A DNA stretch of 64,000 nt from Uranotaenia lowii. Its lineage: Eukaryota; Arthropoda; Insecta; Diptera; Culicidae. Positions within the stretch are counted from its first letter, which is position 1; the number at the start of each line of letters is the position of its first letter. Position numbers and translations under genes: made by a program. Of this stretch, positions 22,975 to 33,453 are shown one piece after another. The notes beneath the pieces are model-generated. The model was not told the origin of the DNA. It searched no databases and saw only the letters and a program-made list of their open reading frames with translations. The stretch spans positions 334,499,131 to 334,563,130 of the forward strand of contig NC_073692.1 in NCBI RefSeq assembly GCF_029784155.1, read 5' to 3'.

Positions 22975-23440
22975 TATGATTTAGGCACCCAGGTTTTGAT
23001 TTTAGATTTTTTATGGTAAAACGCGAAAACTTGTTCGGAGAAAGTCAGCAACACTGACAAATTTTCCGTTCAATCCCCCTATTTTTTTTTTGGTTCAAAA
23101 GTATTGACATGTTGAAATGTAATGATCTACATCAGATTGTCTATCATTTGCAAAAAAATAAGTTTAACCAGAAATTGATAGTCGCCAGATGCCATGGTTT
23201 TGTAAAAATATGAATTAAATAAATTGTAGAACTGTTTTTTTTTCACATCTTGATTAAGAACAAAAATAAACTAACAATTATTTGTACAAATCACATTTTG
23301 GAAAAGATTGGGCATGTTGGGAGTTCATTTGCATCGCATGAAAACAAAATTTTCAGGAAAAACCAAGAAAGTGACATTCTCCGAACAAATTTTCACGTTT
23401 TTCCATGCCAAATATCAGTTTAAGCCCGGGTACCTAAATC
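22975..23440. mobile_element. Inverted-repeat element, about 70-base diverged arms
   Basis: TAGGCACCCAGGTTTTGATT at the left and AACTTGTTCGGAGAAAGTCA at 23029-23050 pair with the reverse complement of 23365-23440 (ATTCTCCGAACAAATTTTCA and AAGCCCGGGTACCTAAAT). There is no coding capacity. The right arm overlaps the repeat at 23420-23545. Confidence 0.45.
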
Positions 23441-23545
23441 TAGTTATAAAAATCTGCAGAAATTCTGTCATTCGTTTCGACCATACAAGGAAACTTTTTT
23501 GGCTACAGGGTTTTTGAAATTCGAAAAAAAAAATGCAAAAATGAC
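23420..23545. repeat. Dispersed repeat, inverted copy of 12.61-12.72 kb
   Basis: GGGTACCTAAATCTA, AATTCTGTCATTCGTTTCG and GGCTACAGGGTTTTTGAAAT are the reverse complements, in reversed order, of the 12.6 kb segment. Confidence 0.5.
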
Positions 23546-24012
23546 ACACTCTTATGTGCAGCAACGAGTTTGTAAAATCATGAGGTCTCAATAGCTTGAC
23601 CAGAGAATGAGAAAATTGGGAAACCTGGGAAACTGAAAATAGCTATCGCTAATATTTATCGGTTTTGAAACGATCACTCAATTTAAACAGGTCATAAAAA
23701 CATTTGCAAATATCTTCAAGCGCGATGGAACTGATCATATTTAAAAGACATTGCATTCATCCAAAAAAAAAAAGAGTTTGAAATGAGTTTTGAGATTTTT
23801 AGTCAAATTTTGTCTTAAAAAATTATTCTGAAAAATGTCATAAGTTTGAGTTCTGAGACTTTAGTTTAGACTTATAGAAAAAAAGTTAATAAAGTGCCGA
23901 TTAAAAAAAAAACTACAGATAAATCCAGGTTATGAGAACGGCGTTATTTAATACGTTATTACTTTTGGCGAACTTATTTTGAATTGGAATTTCGATTAAT
24001 AATTATTAGCAG

Positions 24013-24122
24013 GCTGGGTTTTTGTGTGTCAGGAGTAGAATTTCAATACAGAAGGTTTATTCAATTATAATTAACTAAACCTTCTGTATTGAAATTCTAC
24101 TCCTGACACACAAAAACCCAGC
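24013..24122. repeat. Perfect 47 bp inverted repeat, 16-base loop
   Basis: Bases 24013-24059 and 24076-24122 are exact reverse complements over all 47 positions. The arm begins GCTGGGTTTTTGTGTGTCAG and ends CAGAAGGTTTA. The loop is TTCAATTATAATTAAC. There are no mismatches, unlike every other inverted repeat in this window. The transcript would fold into a single 110-base hairpin. It could be a very young MITE, a microRNA-like precursor, a template-switch event, or an assembly artefact. Confidence 0.85.
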
Positions 24123-24351
24123 TCAAGATTGTAGTTTATTAGGAAGTGTTACTTAAAAAGTTCAGGATTTGAAACCAGCCATTGTTTTTTCATTATTCAT
24201 TCATCAAATGCTAATTGAACACATCCACAAGTTAGAAGCCCTTTGACAGGTGTTTGCTACAATTATCAAAAAAAATTATTCTACCTAGTATCCATTACTC
24301 TATTACTAATCACTTTGATTTGAAAAATTAGCTTATTTCAAAATTTTATGC

Positions 24352-24676
24352 TTATAGATCAGGGAGGTGGCAATCTTGTTCTTCTTTCGAACAAGAATCT
24401 TTTTCTTTTTTCTATCCATAGGGAGAGACGTTTCTGGTATTTTCCTCTCAAAGCAGTACGAAGTCTCAAAAGTCAAAATTTCAACCAATGAGAAATCAAA
24501 ATGATTGATGTGTTAGTGTGCTATCAACCATACTTCTCTAGCATTTGACATTAAGTTCGGGTCGTTGACAGCAAAATGTCAGGTTTGTTATGGGCCCACA
24601 AAATCGAGGGCCCGTAATTTTGATGGTTGTCAAATTCAATGACAAAGGATAGGGATGCCATCTCCCTGTTATAGAT
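24352..24676. mobile_element. hAT-type MITE with exact 8 bp target duplication
   Basis: The element at 24360-24668 begins CAGGGAGGTGGCAATC. Its right end, reversed, reads CAGGGAGATGGCATCC. The octamer TTATAGAT is duplicated exactly at 24352-24359 and 24669-24676. An 8 bp duplication and CAGGG termini are hallmarks of hAT transposons. The 309-base interior has no coding capacity and holds a short palindrome around GGGCCC (24590-24620). It is non-autonomous. Confidence 0.85.
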
Positions 24677-24682
24677 CTTTAA

Positions 24683-25390
24683 GGGGGGGTAGAGTCTAAA
24701 ACTTTCAAAAAATCGATTTTTTTATTTTTTTTATTTTCTTATTGTAAAACATTTCAAGAATGTTGTGTCAAATTTTCAAGTCAATTGAAGCAAAACTGTA
24801 GAAATTATAGGCCTTTATCTCCTCCTATCTAATACTGCACTCTGCAATCTCGAAAGCACATTTTTAAAGTCCGTGGACATCGTCATTTGAAAACTACTTA
24901 TCCGATTCTTTTCAAATTTGGAACATATTTTCTACATATAAAATAGCAGACCCCAACGTTTTTCTTTTTTTTTTACTTTGGGGAGAATTTACAGATAAAA
25001 AATGGCGGACTTTTTCGTGAAAAATCGTAGTTTTTACTTCATACAGCCACAAAAATTTCATAAATTTTTTTGAAAGTTCAATAAAAACGTTGGGGTCCAG
25101 AAAGACATCTGTTTAAAATATTTTGCTCCGATTTTTTGACTTCAGATGATTCTGTGCTGAGATACAGTGTCCACCGCAAATCCTGTTTTCTAAAAGGCAT
25201 CCTCGAAAGTGCTCCGTCACCGGTTCATTTTTCAATATTTTTCTACGAAAAAATTACTAAATGTTCTTTTAACAATGCTTTATATAATGCAAAAAATTTG
25301 AATACATTTGTTTGAACGATAGCTCTAGAAAAAAATCGTGAAAAAGGTGTTTTTTTTTACCCGTTTGACCCTACCCCCCTCCCCCCCCCT
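24683..25390. mobile_element. Foldback-like element with G-run / C-run termini
   Basis: The left end GGGGGGGTAGAGTCTAAAAC and right end, reversed, GGGGGGTAGGGTCAAACGGG, pair. Inside, GACCCCAACGTTTTT at 24950 pairs with AAAAACGTTGGGGTCC at 25083, suggesting further, diverged pairing of the two halves. No transposase. It starts seven bases after the hAT MITE duplication. The phrase AGTCTAAAACTTTC also occurs in the 33.5-35.2 kb palindrome (near 34845). Confidence 0.5.
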
Positions 25391-25637
25391 CCTCAAGAAA
25401 CCAATTTTAACATCAGTTTTAGTTTTTGTTTCTTGTTTTTCTAAACTACCAAATCAATCATTTGAAAATCTGCACTAAAATGCTGTTCTCAGTTAATGAT
25501 ATTCTATAATATTTTTCAAATAGTTCAACATATTATTTAAAAAAAAATCGTTCTACGATGTTAGAAAACGTATATTTTTCATTTTAATATTTTATTTCGA
25601 ATTTTGAATAAATTTACCAAAATGTATAGTCAAACTA

Positions 25638-27024
25638 GGGTAGGTGTTCCTAATTTGGCATGTGTACCTAATGTTAACATACCGTTCGATTTTGACTGTT
25701 TTTGACGTTATTTTTCACTTATCACAATTATAAAAAAAATGATAATGTAACGGATCATGTGAACTTTCATTTTACAAACAAATAAGTTTTCTAACTCACA
25801 GGATTTTTCGTAAAATCCGGATTGTTTCAAAGTATGTCCAAATTCAATGGAAATGTTAGCGAATTTATTAAAAAAAACACCTGTTTAGAAATGGAAGGTA
25901 AAAGCTGAATTTGTCAACCGATTTTTTTGAAATTTTTCATCGGATTGTTTTTTATCATGATTTAAGTAATAAGTATGTGTGAACCATGTTTTTTTCGTGT
26001 AAAAACTAAAAAAAGCATATGTCCACAATTGGGAACACTATTTTCAATGTGTTCCTAATTATGGACATAGTTAATAATTTCCTAAGTTTATCGAAGTCAT
26101 AGAATGTATATGAAATAAATAAGAATGATTGAATTATGTTTTAACTTCATTTTCAACGAACTGTTGAAAAAAAAACTGTTTTGAGCTAATAAAACATGAT
26201 TTTTTTTTTACTTCAGTGTATCTCAAAGCTAAAAATGTTGAAAAAATATTTACATTTAGGGATAAAAAATGCTACAAAAAATTTTACATCATATTCTAGC
26301 ATATGAAAACAAGATTTTAACTGTGAATCATTGATTTGCATGTCGATGCATTTTAGCCCAGACTGGTAACGGAATTTTAAAAGTATTTATTTTAAAATAT
26401 TAAATGATTGTCCGAAAAATATTCATACACCAACAGTGTTGATATAGGATAGTAAAATCAATATAAAGTTTGTAGGTACTATCATTAAGCCAATCCGTCA
26501 CATTGTGTAAAGTTTTTTACGGCATCAAAATATGTAAAAATTTCGATTTATCAAATTTTCTATGAGTTTCTTCAAACTAGCGTAAAGGAATATTGTGTAG
26601 GGTTTAAATAGTCCTTATTTCTCTATTCATATTCCAAAAACGTTGTAAAATTTATAAAAAGATGAGTTTTGAGATTTTTCTCATTAAAGTATTAAAAGAA
26701 CAGACCCATATGCAAAATCAGGAACAAAAAGTGTAATATTGGGTACGCGGATACATTTTTCCTCATATGTTAACTTTAGGAATACCCATATGTTAACATT
26801 AGGAACAATTGGTGCCAAATTAGGAACATCGACACACTTTATAAAACATGATATTTTTCGTAAATTAAGGCTTGAAATGATAATTTCAAACCTTAACAGA
26901 GTTCAAAAAAAAATTTGAAACTTAGTTACCAAAAAATTGTATATCTAAGTATTAAAGATTCGGCGTAGTAATATAAAATCTTAAAACATCTGACAAAATA
27001 TAGCGAAATTAGGCTTACTCACCC
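25638..27024. mobile_element. 1.39 kb TA-flanked element, GGGTAGGTGTTCCTAATTTG terminus
   Basis: The left end GGGTAGGTGTTCCTAATTTG pairs loosely with the right end, which reads GGGTGAGTAAGCCTAATTTC when reversed. TA flanks at 25636-25637 and 27025-27026. Terminal phrases (GTTCCTAATT, GTTAACAT, AGGAACA) recur inside at 26030-26060 and 26750-26830. The block at 26440-26530 is the reverse complement of an internal block of the 31.26 kb element (TGACGGATTGGCT), linking the two families. No transposase frame. Confidence 0.6.
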
Positions 27025-27463
27025 TATTAGAGTTTTGAAAAATATTTTTGATAAGTGTGTCTTTTTTTCAACTTAGAATGTTTGTGTTCTGAAAAACATA
27101 CTTTCTATCTTTTTTACTTTAGACGACCTAATAATTCAACTGGCTGCAAAATAATATTGTAGAGCTTATTATTTTTAATTGTAAAAACTGCACTTTTTAA
27201 CTTTCATTTCAATTTTTTTTTCTTTATTTTTTACAAAATATTAAATTAAATTTCCAATTATGTGATTTTTAAAGTTCAAAAAGTTCATTAAAAAAAACTC
27301 TCAGCGCTTCAAAATTATTCAAAATAAGCTTTTTGCTTCTGTGCACCTTGGAAAAAATAGGAGTTTTGTTGCCTTGAGCTATTAAAAATTAGATAAACAA
27401 TTTTTAACCACAGTTAATTTCATTTAGATCTTAAATTTTAGATTTGATTCGGATACCGTTATT

Positions 27464-27720
27464 TGGGGTAAATTGATCACCGGAGTAACTTTGATCAACG
27501 TGAAATATTTCCTTATAATCATCAATAACTAAGTCTAAAGTTAAAATATTTGAAAACTTTTTTCTATGTTGAGAAAACTATTAGTTGAGTTTCAAATTAG
27601 AAAAATATCGATTTGTTTATAAAAATTTCAAATGTAAGTAAAAATTCTATTTCAAAATCATGAAATATCTACTTTTCGAAGGCTCGTAAACAAACTCCTT
27701 TCCTGATGAAATCAAAGCGT
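27464..27720. mobile_element. Truncated ACCGT..GGGGTAA / TTGATCA element end
   Basis: ATACCGTTATTTGGGGTAAA, TTGATCACCGGAGTAACTTT and GATCAACGTGAAATATT match the right terminus of the 58.31-58.57 kb MITE in reverse complement. No partner terminus was found to the right, so this copy is truncated. The right border is arbitrary. Confidence 0.45.
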
Positions 27721-29300
27721 TAGAAGCAGCAGGTTGAATGTTTAACTTTGCGATGGCCTAGGGAATTGAATGAAGTCCAAATTTCATTTTTTTATAGTTC
27801 TAATTTTATAAGTAAGGTTGAAAAATTAAGCCCCTTAATTTATGCAGCATTATTATCCATCTTTCGATTTTAATTGTCGTTAGGCCTTAACACATTGAGG
27901 ACCGCGATGTAGATTTTTTTCGGCCTGCAAATAATTCTAAACCAAAATACACCGATATTCAGCATTGTATATCTCAGAATTCACTGGACCAAAAGTTACA
28001 AATTTAGTATCTCGAGGCCACCAAAAGTGTAGTGTTCTATTTTGGAGCGTTTCATGATTAATTTTATTTCATTTTAGTTTGTTCCGAAAAAAATGAAATA
28101 ATTTCAGGCTTCAGGGCAACTTCTAAAAAGCTCGGCTTCAAACTAATCCAAATTTAAAATAAAAATTTTAGTACCTCATATCGTTTTGGATACAAAACTT
28201 TAAATTTGTTTTTTGTTAAAATATTTCACGACCCTAGTTTTGTTTTTATTTTTTTCTCAAGTGAATTTCTATTGTTAAACTTTTATTGAGTGTCAACTTG
28301 AAGATTCCTCATTTAAAATTCAATTTAACTTTCCCAATTCCAATTTTGTTCGAATTTAATCTTCCTAACGCCCCACGTGCTGCCATAAATCAGACATCAT
28401 GTGACCGTCGCTCTTTCACATATGATTTTCGGCAATTTAACAGCAATGTTATCAAACCATCATTACATATTGGATGCTTAGTCGCCTTACATTTGATACT
28501 AATTTAGCTTTTTCGGTTTTCCGCAATATTAACGATCACCACCATCAACATCATCATAAGACTGCTGTTAATGATTTTGCCAAAACAGCAGCCAAATCTA
28601 TTCAAGATAAGGCAGAAACGGGTCAATGAGGCCTGGTTAACGATAATGATTTGGGGCCAATTACGGAGGATATCGTTGTTGGCCAGTCATCATGGCCAAC
28701 GAAACAAAACAAAAAAAGATTTATAGAAGGAGCACCAAAGTCAATCGTGAGAAAAGCATTGATCAGACTATCAAATTTCTAAAACTCGAACGGGCGGTCA
28801 GGAGAAATTTTTCAGAAAGCACCAGTCACGGTTGGAATTAACAAATTGTGGGCATTTTACAGCACCCGACCTTCAGCTGGGTGGACTTAAAAATAAGTTC
28901 CAATTCAGATGATATAAAAAAATTTAAGGAAGAAAGTCACGTTGATTTATCTTGCATACGAAAGTGTCGAAATGATTTTTTTGTTTTTTTTTGCTTCAAC
29001 CCACGAATATGAAGGGGTTGCTGTCAGATTTGAATCAACCGGGCAACGATCGTGGACCTGAATGGCCGCCCATTTTGCGACCAGGGGTTTGACATTAGAC
29101 TAATTTTGGGAAAGGGGGAAGGGCGATTGAGGCCATTGACTTGCCTTTAATGTTGGGTTTTTTGACGTTGAAATTTTATTGTCATCGTGATAGCAAAACA
29201 AAGCTCCCCATCATCGCCAGCCTCCAAACACGGCAACGTTTCCGGTTTTTATGACATTGACATTGAAGCCCTGCTCGATGAAATAGAGTATGAAAAGTTT
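27721..29300. other. Unassigned, probably host non-coding DNA
   Basis: From about 28340 to 29300 the sequence is complex and repeat-free in this window, with a GC-richer mix. Frames are short and no domain is recognisable. It precedes the candidate intron at 29402, so it may contain promoter or untranslated sequence. Confidence 0.35.
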
Positions 29301-29401
29301 TCTCATCTTGCTCCAGACTATTAGCATTTTACAATGGCCCAAGTTAATTGTGCTTGGGTGTAGCTTTCCCGTGATTTGTTGCTTTTTTCAACCCAACGAA
29401 G

Positions 29402-29462
29402 GTGAGACCGCTAATGGCTAACAATATTTATTTGTTTCGTTTTTATTTTGGTTCACTTTCAG
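29402..29462 (+). other. Candidate 61-base intron of a plus-strand transcript
   Basis: CGAAG|GTGAGACC at the 5' side and a pyrimidine-rich TTGGTTCACTTTCAG at the 3' side enclose 61 bases, a very common intron length in insects. The following segment (29463-29720) ends at another good 5' splice site, AAAAAG|GTAGGT. That segment is open for 81 codons after a TGA at 29471 and includes GWMLPRDLNIRT, which weakly recalls the FPxD...R part of a THAP zinc finger. The required cysteine spacing is not there, so I give no function. It may be an untranslated or non-coding exon. Confidence 0.35.
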
Positions 29463-29720
29463 ATCGCCGCTGAAATTTGAAGAAACAAATCGTTTGGCTT
29501 TATGTTCGGATCAATGAAGGAAGGTCAACAGTGAGTCGTTTTTTTTTTCTCGCTTTCCGAACCTCGAAACATGAGCCACCTTTGGAAGCCGGAATCCATG
29601 GGTTTTGCAGATGTTGCCAAAGTTGGCTGGATGTAAGTGAAGAAGAAGGGAAAACGTCGGCTGGTTGGATGCTGCCTAGAGATTTGAACATTCGGACAAA
29701 TTGCTGTGGATTTGAAAAAG

Positions 29721-30104
29721 GTAGGTGTGATTGAACCTTCAGACAGAAATATATTGTTTGCAAAAAAGAGAAAACAACAAATCAATGCTGTTGGTGAGCA
29801 TAAATGATTGTTTACAGACGTCATAAAAATCCGTTATTCGAAAGTTCATTTCAGAATATTATTTGATGAAACTAGGGTTGAGAAAGTCTCCATGTTTTAT
29901 TTCTTGCCGGAGAAACCTAATGAAAGGAAGCATTAAGATCTACGGGTATTATAAATATACCTTTTGCTATAGTATAACTGGTTACTGAAGGCTTTGGATA
30001 AAAACAAATTATTTATTTAATGCCTATTTATAATCCTACTTAAAGTAGAAAAGCATTTTTAGTGAAAAGATAGAAGATGTTATTCATTATGATTGAGCGA
30101 ATTC
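29721..30104. other. No feature recognised
   Basis: AT-rich sequence following a possible 5' splice site at 29721. No terminal repeats or coding frame seen. Confidence 0.35.
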
Positions 30105-30305
30105 ACTTCAACTTCTTGGCAAGTCTGTTGCCTCCTGAGCCGATGTCCGCGAGTTCGAGCCCAAGAGTAAACATCGAACACAGTTGTACCGAATAAGTTT
30201 TTCAATAACGATCCGCCAACTGCAACGTTGATAATGTCGCGAATGCCATAAAGATGGTAAAACGACTATAATCGAAACATCAAAAAAAAAAAAACTTCAA
30301 CTTCT
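30105..30305 (+). mobile_element. tRNA-related SINE with 12 bp target duplication and poly-A tail
   Basis: The insertion spans 30117-30293. The sequence ACTTCAACTTCT is duplicated exactly at 30105-30116 and 30294-30305. The head contains GAGTTCGAGCCC (about 30152-30163), a good pol III box B; box A is only partly preserved, so the head may be slightly truncated. The body includes CAGTTGTACCGAATAAG and AACTGCAACGTTGATAATG, and a 12-base A tail closes it. The family is also present at 11.6 kb. Mobilisation would need a LINE partner not seen here. Confidence 0.9.
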
Positions 30306-30764
30306 GTTAGTTAGCACTTATCTGCAGTGTATTGGCTATTTTTCAACGAATTTTAGCATAGATACATCATAGCTAGCAACCTATGTTGGGAACTCTTGCT
30401 CACCATTATTTTTTGGAAAATTGATCGAAGTTTCTATAGCATTAAAATGTCATTAATATGCATCTCTATCGGAGCATATTTTATCCATTTGAGTATCGAA
30501 TTTCGAATACGGAGTTGGAGGCCTTCCAAAAAGCGGAGGGAGAGGGAGAATTTTCAAAAATTATTGGATTAAGTTGGAATGTTTCCTCAAGAAATAAGGC
30601 TTTTTAAATATGCGTCTTATGACAATTTTACTTTTTCTAGTTTTTTTTCGCGCCGTTTTTGTGCTAAACCTAAACTAAAACCTAAACGCTAAACTAAAAC
30701 CTCAATATACCTTCAACGCAAATACGGTTGAATATTTTAACATCATGATTTTGAAAACAACTCA
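30306..30764. other. AT-rich spacer, nothing recognised
   Basis: Contains a short tandem of CTAAAAC / CCTAAAC-like units near 30660-30705 and no gene. Confidence 0.4.
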
Positions 30765-32625
30765 ATCCATATAGGACTAGTCAGGCTTCGGATTCATTTG
30801 AGAGCAAACACCCACGGAGCTCAAATCTGCTCCCACTCTTTAGGCGGCAAGATGGAATGAGAAGGAGTTACCATTTGCCTCAATGATGCAATGCTCCCAG
30901 GGAGTTCTTGTTGCCTCTCGCTCTGCTCTGAAAAGGGAAATGAGCGCTCTACGGGAGTAGCTCCCTAGGAGCACGCTTATAAAGCAAACGTTATGTGCTA
31001 GGTATCTGGCTGGCCCTTGTTCGTTTGTTTTGGTTTACGCCGGCGGTGTCATTTGGGAATGATTTAATACGAATAGCAGTAGATAGAACGTGTCCCGGCT
31101 AATAAGTTTGTTGAGTAGAGCGGCCAAAATAAGCAGATTGCTGTGTGAAGTTTACATGAAAAGTTTAAGTACGATAGCATAAGAAGAAATCGCGCAACGA
31201 GCTTCAAGTTAGTAAAGAAATTTGAGATATTTTGTTCGGGTAGCTAGTATTTCTTCAATAACCGTCAAACGGGGTATCATGCAAGAGCAGGGTTAGATGC
31301 TACTTTTGTGTACCACCGCACTTATTCAATTTTTATTTGAATAAATATATTTTATGTAATAAAATTATCATTCAATGATAATGATGATTACTCAGTTTTT
31401 AACATCGCGAGATAGATTTTTAAAATTTTGATTCTCATTTTCTCAATTTTAAAAATTGAGCAATAGATGTAGAATTTTTCACATTTTTCAATGTCGTAAA
31501 ACATTTTACCAAGTTTGACGGATTGGCTAAACGATATCACATACAAATTTTATACTGCTTTTATTACCCTATAACAACTCTGATGCAAATATTTTTAAAT
31601 AAATAAATCAAAAAAATATAATTCAGTTACCAGTCAAATTTAAATCTTGATTTCATATACTTGAATATGATTGTTTTGCATCACGCGCTTGTTAATTTCA
31701 AAATTTCATCTATCATAACATGAACTTTTATGGTTTAAGCTAGTTGATTTTTGTAGTATTTTTTTACCCCTAAATGTATGCAGCGCCATTATGCTTTTTT
31801 TCAAATCATTTTTGACAGAACAAATTTGAGCAAAATAGAAACTTACTAAAATTAGTGCTTTATACGTTATGACATCACAAATATATCTAGATCTATTAAT
31901 AATCGACGTTTCCATTTGTTTTTTTCATTAACAACAAAGTTTGTTGCATCTTGTCCCTTTTTAAGTAGGGTGATAATCGCATATTTTTGTGAATTTAAAA
32001 ATAACTGGGGAAACCAATAATTTCCTGACTAAATTAATTTGATGTCCTATTATTATTATTAATAATAATGTGTACGTTAAGTTTTAAGAAGCCATTCATG
32101 GTGAAAAGTGTGCATAATGCCCCAGTTGACGGTACTTCTTTTAACACCGGCCGAATTCTTTGTAATACATGTTATCTGAAAACCAAAAATACGACAAACG
32201 TTTTACATGATCATTGAATGTAAATTAGAGTAATAATGTAAACGTCGTTAAAGTTAGAAATAGTCTAAAACTCGTTGTGCTTACATCGCCGCACAGCCAC
32301 CCCATCAGCCAGCCAGCAGCTGTGAGCTACTTGAAGCAATCAAATATGTACCTAACTCGAACGCAATTCTGAATCGTCACACGCAAAGTAATTCCTCCCA
32401 AGGAGGCCTCTTTGGGAGGAACGCAGAGCCTCTGGGAGAGCAAAGAGTGACTGGCGCTCTTAGAGATTCTGGCGTTAGGAGAAGCGAGAAAGAGTTATTT
32501 CCGACTGCCAGGAGTTTGGGAGTTCCTCCTCTATGAGTGGTACTGCTCTGCCTCTTGAGTCGCGCCTCAGGATTCGTCCGAAGCCTGGGACTAGTGAAAA
32601 TATAGGATTGTGCAACATTTCGTTG
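30765..32625. mobile_element. Composite element with diverged ~200-base inverted ends
   Basis: ACTAGTCAGGCTTCGGATTC at 30777-30796 pairs with the reverse of 32567-32592 (ACTAGTCCCAGGCTTCGGAC). The arms continue, strongly diverged, through GC-rich text with GGGAGT, CTCCC and GAGC motifs to about 30990 and 32370. The interior is largely taken up by the separate TIR element at 31261-32132. No transposase is visible. The GC-rich ends contrast with the AT-rich core. Pairing outside the first 40 bases is uncertain. Confidence 0.4.
31261..32132. mobile_element. 0.87 kb element, ACCGTCAAACGGGG termini
   Basis: The left end ACCGTCAAACGGGGTATCAT pairs with the right end, reversed, ACCGTCAACTGGGGCATTAT. 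There is no coding sequence. A block around GTTTGACGGATTGGCTAAAC (31512-31531) and the right-hand block with TAAGTAGGGTGATAATCGCA recur at 39.33-40.06 kb. The first block also occurs, reversed, at 26.44-26.53 kb. Confidence 0.65.
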
Positions 32626-32717
32626 GTTCAATCTGTTGTATATATATTTATTCTCTGCCTAGCCGAAAACTAATACGCTTGATAAGATGTGACAATTAAT
32701 TGACTACATCTAACTTA

Positions 32718-33129
32718 AGGTTGCCAGATTGCCCGATTTTATCCAGGTTTGCCCGGATAATTCATACAAATTTTAAGAAAAGTCCGGTCTGGCCCGGTTT
32801 CCGGATTTCATTGAAAATAGCTCGGATTTCTCCCGGATTTATTCGCTTTATTTGCCAAATCAAACAAAAAATACCAATTGTGTTGTACATTTTTTCTATT
32901 GATGCGTCAAAATCGAAAATTTCGGAGACATTTTGATAAAAATAATTTTGAAAGATTTTTTGGAAGCCTTAAATTCGATAGTAACAGATAGTAAAAGAAT
33001 AAAAACAAACCCGGGCAAAATTCGGACTTTTCCAATGAAATCTTGGCAACCGGATCTGACCGGACTTTTCCCATATTTTAAATTAAATATCCGGGTCAAT
33101 CCGGATAAAACCGGGCAATATGGCAACCT
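32718..33129. mobile_element. 412 bp TA-flanked element, AGGTTGCCAGATTGCCCG termini
   Basis: The left end AGGTTGCCAGATTGCCCGAT pairs with the right end, reversed, AGGTTGCCATATTGCCCGGT. Pairing continues for about 80 bases (TCCGGTCTGGCCCGG against TCCGGTCAGATCCGG). TA lies at both borders. Frames of 72-79 codons on both strands are by-products of the arms. This is the best copy of a family with further pieces at 12.0, 14.2, 37.0 and 46.6 kb. Confidence 0.75.
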
Positions 33130-33453
33130 TATCATAGAAATTCAGGTCTGAATAATAAACTTTGAATTAAACCCATTTCGGAGGTTTTTGATCCATATTC
33201 CTATAACCAAAATTGTATTTTTACATATTTTCGTATTTCGATTGTGTATCAAGTTTAGGATTCTTGAATTTCAGTTCGAATAATCCTAAGAAATTAGGGA
33301 TGAAAAGCTGCTTTGCAATCCTTGTTCGAATTGGTTTTGCATTTCAAATCAAATTTGAATCATGTTTTCCGAAATTCAAATGCATTTTCAAAATTTTGAT
33401 AATAGCACTAGTTTACAGCATTTTTGAACTCAGTAAACTGAAGGTCATTTCCA
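33130..33453. other. AT-rich spacer, nothing recognised
   Basis: The 130-codon frame beginning at 33213 runs into the palindrome arm at 33454. Its peptide is low in complexity, with no domain recognised. Confidence 0.4.

Noticed and set aside
30765..32625. LTR retrotransposon with two long terminal repeats
   Set aside because: The similar ends are inverted, not direct, and there is no gag or pol trace inside.
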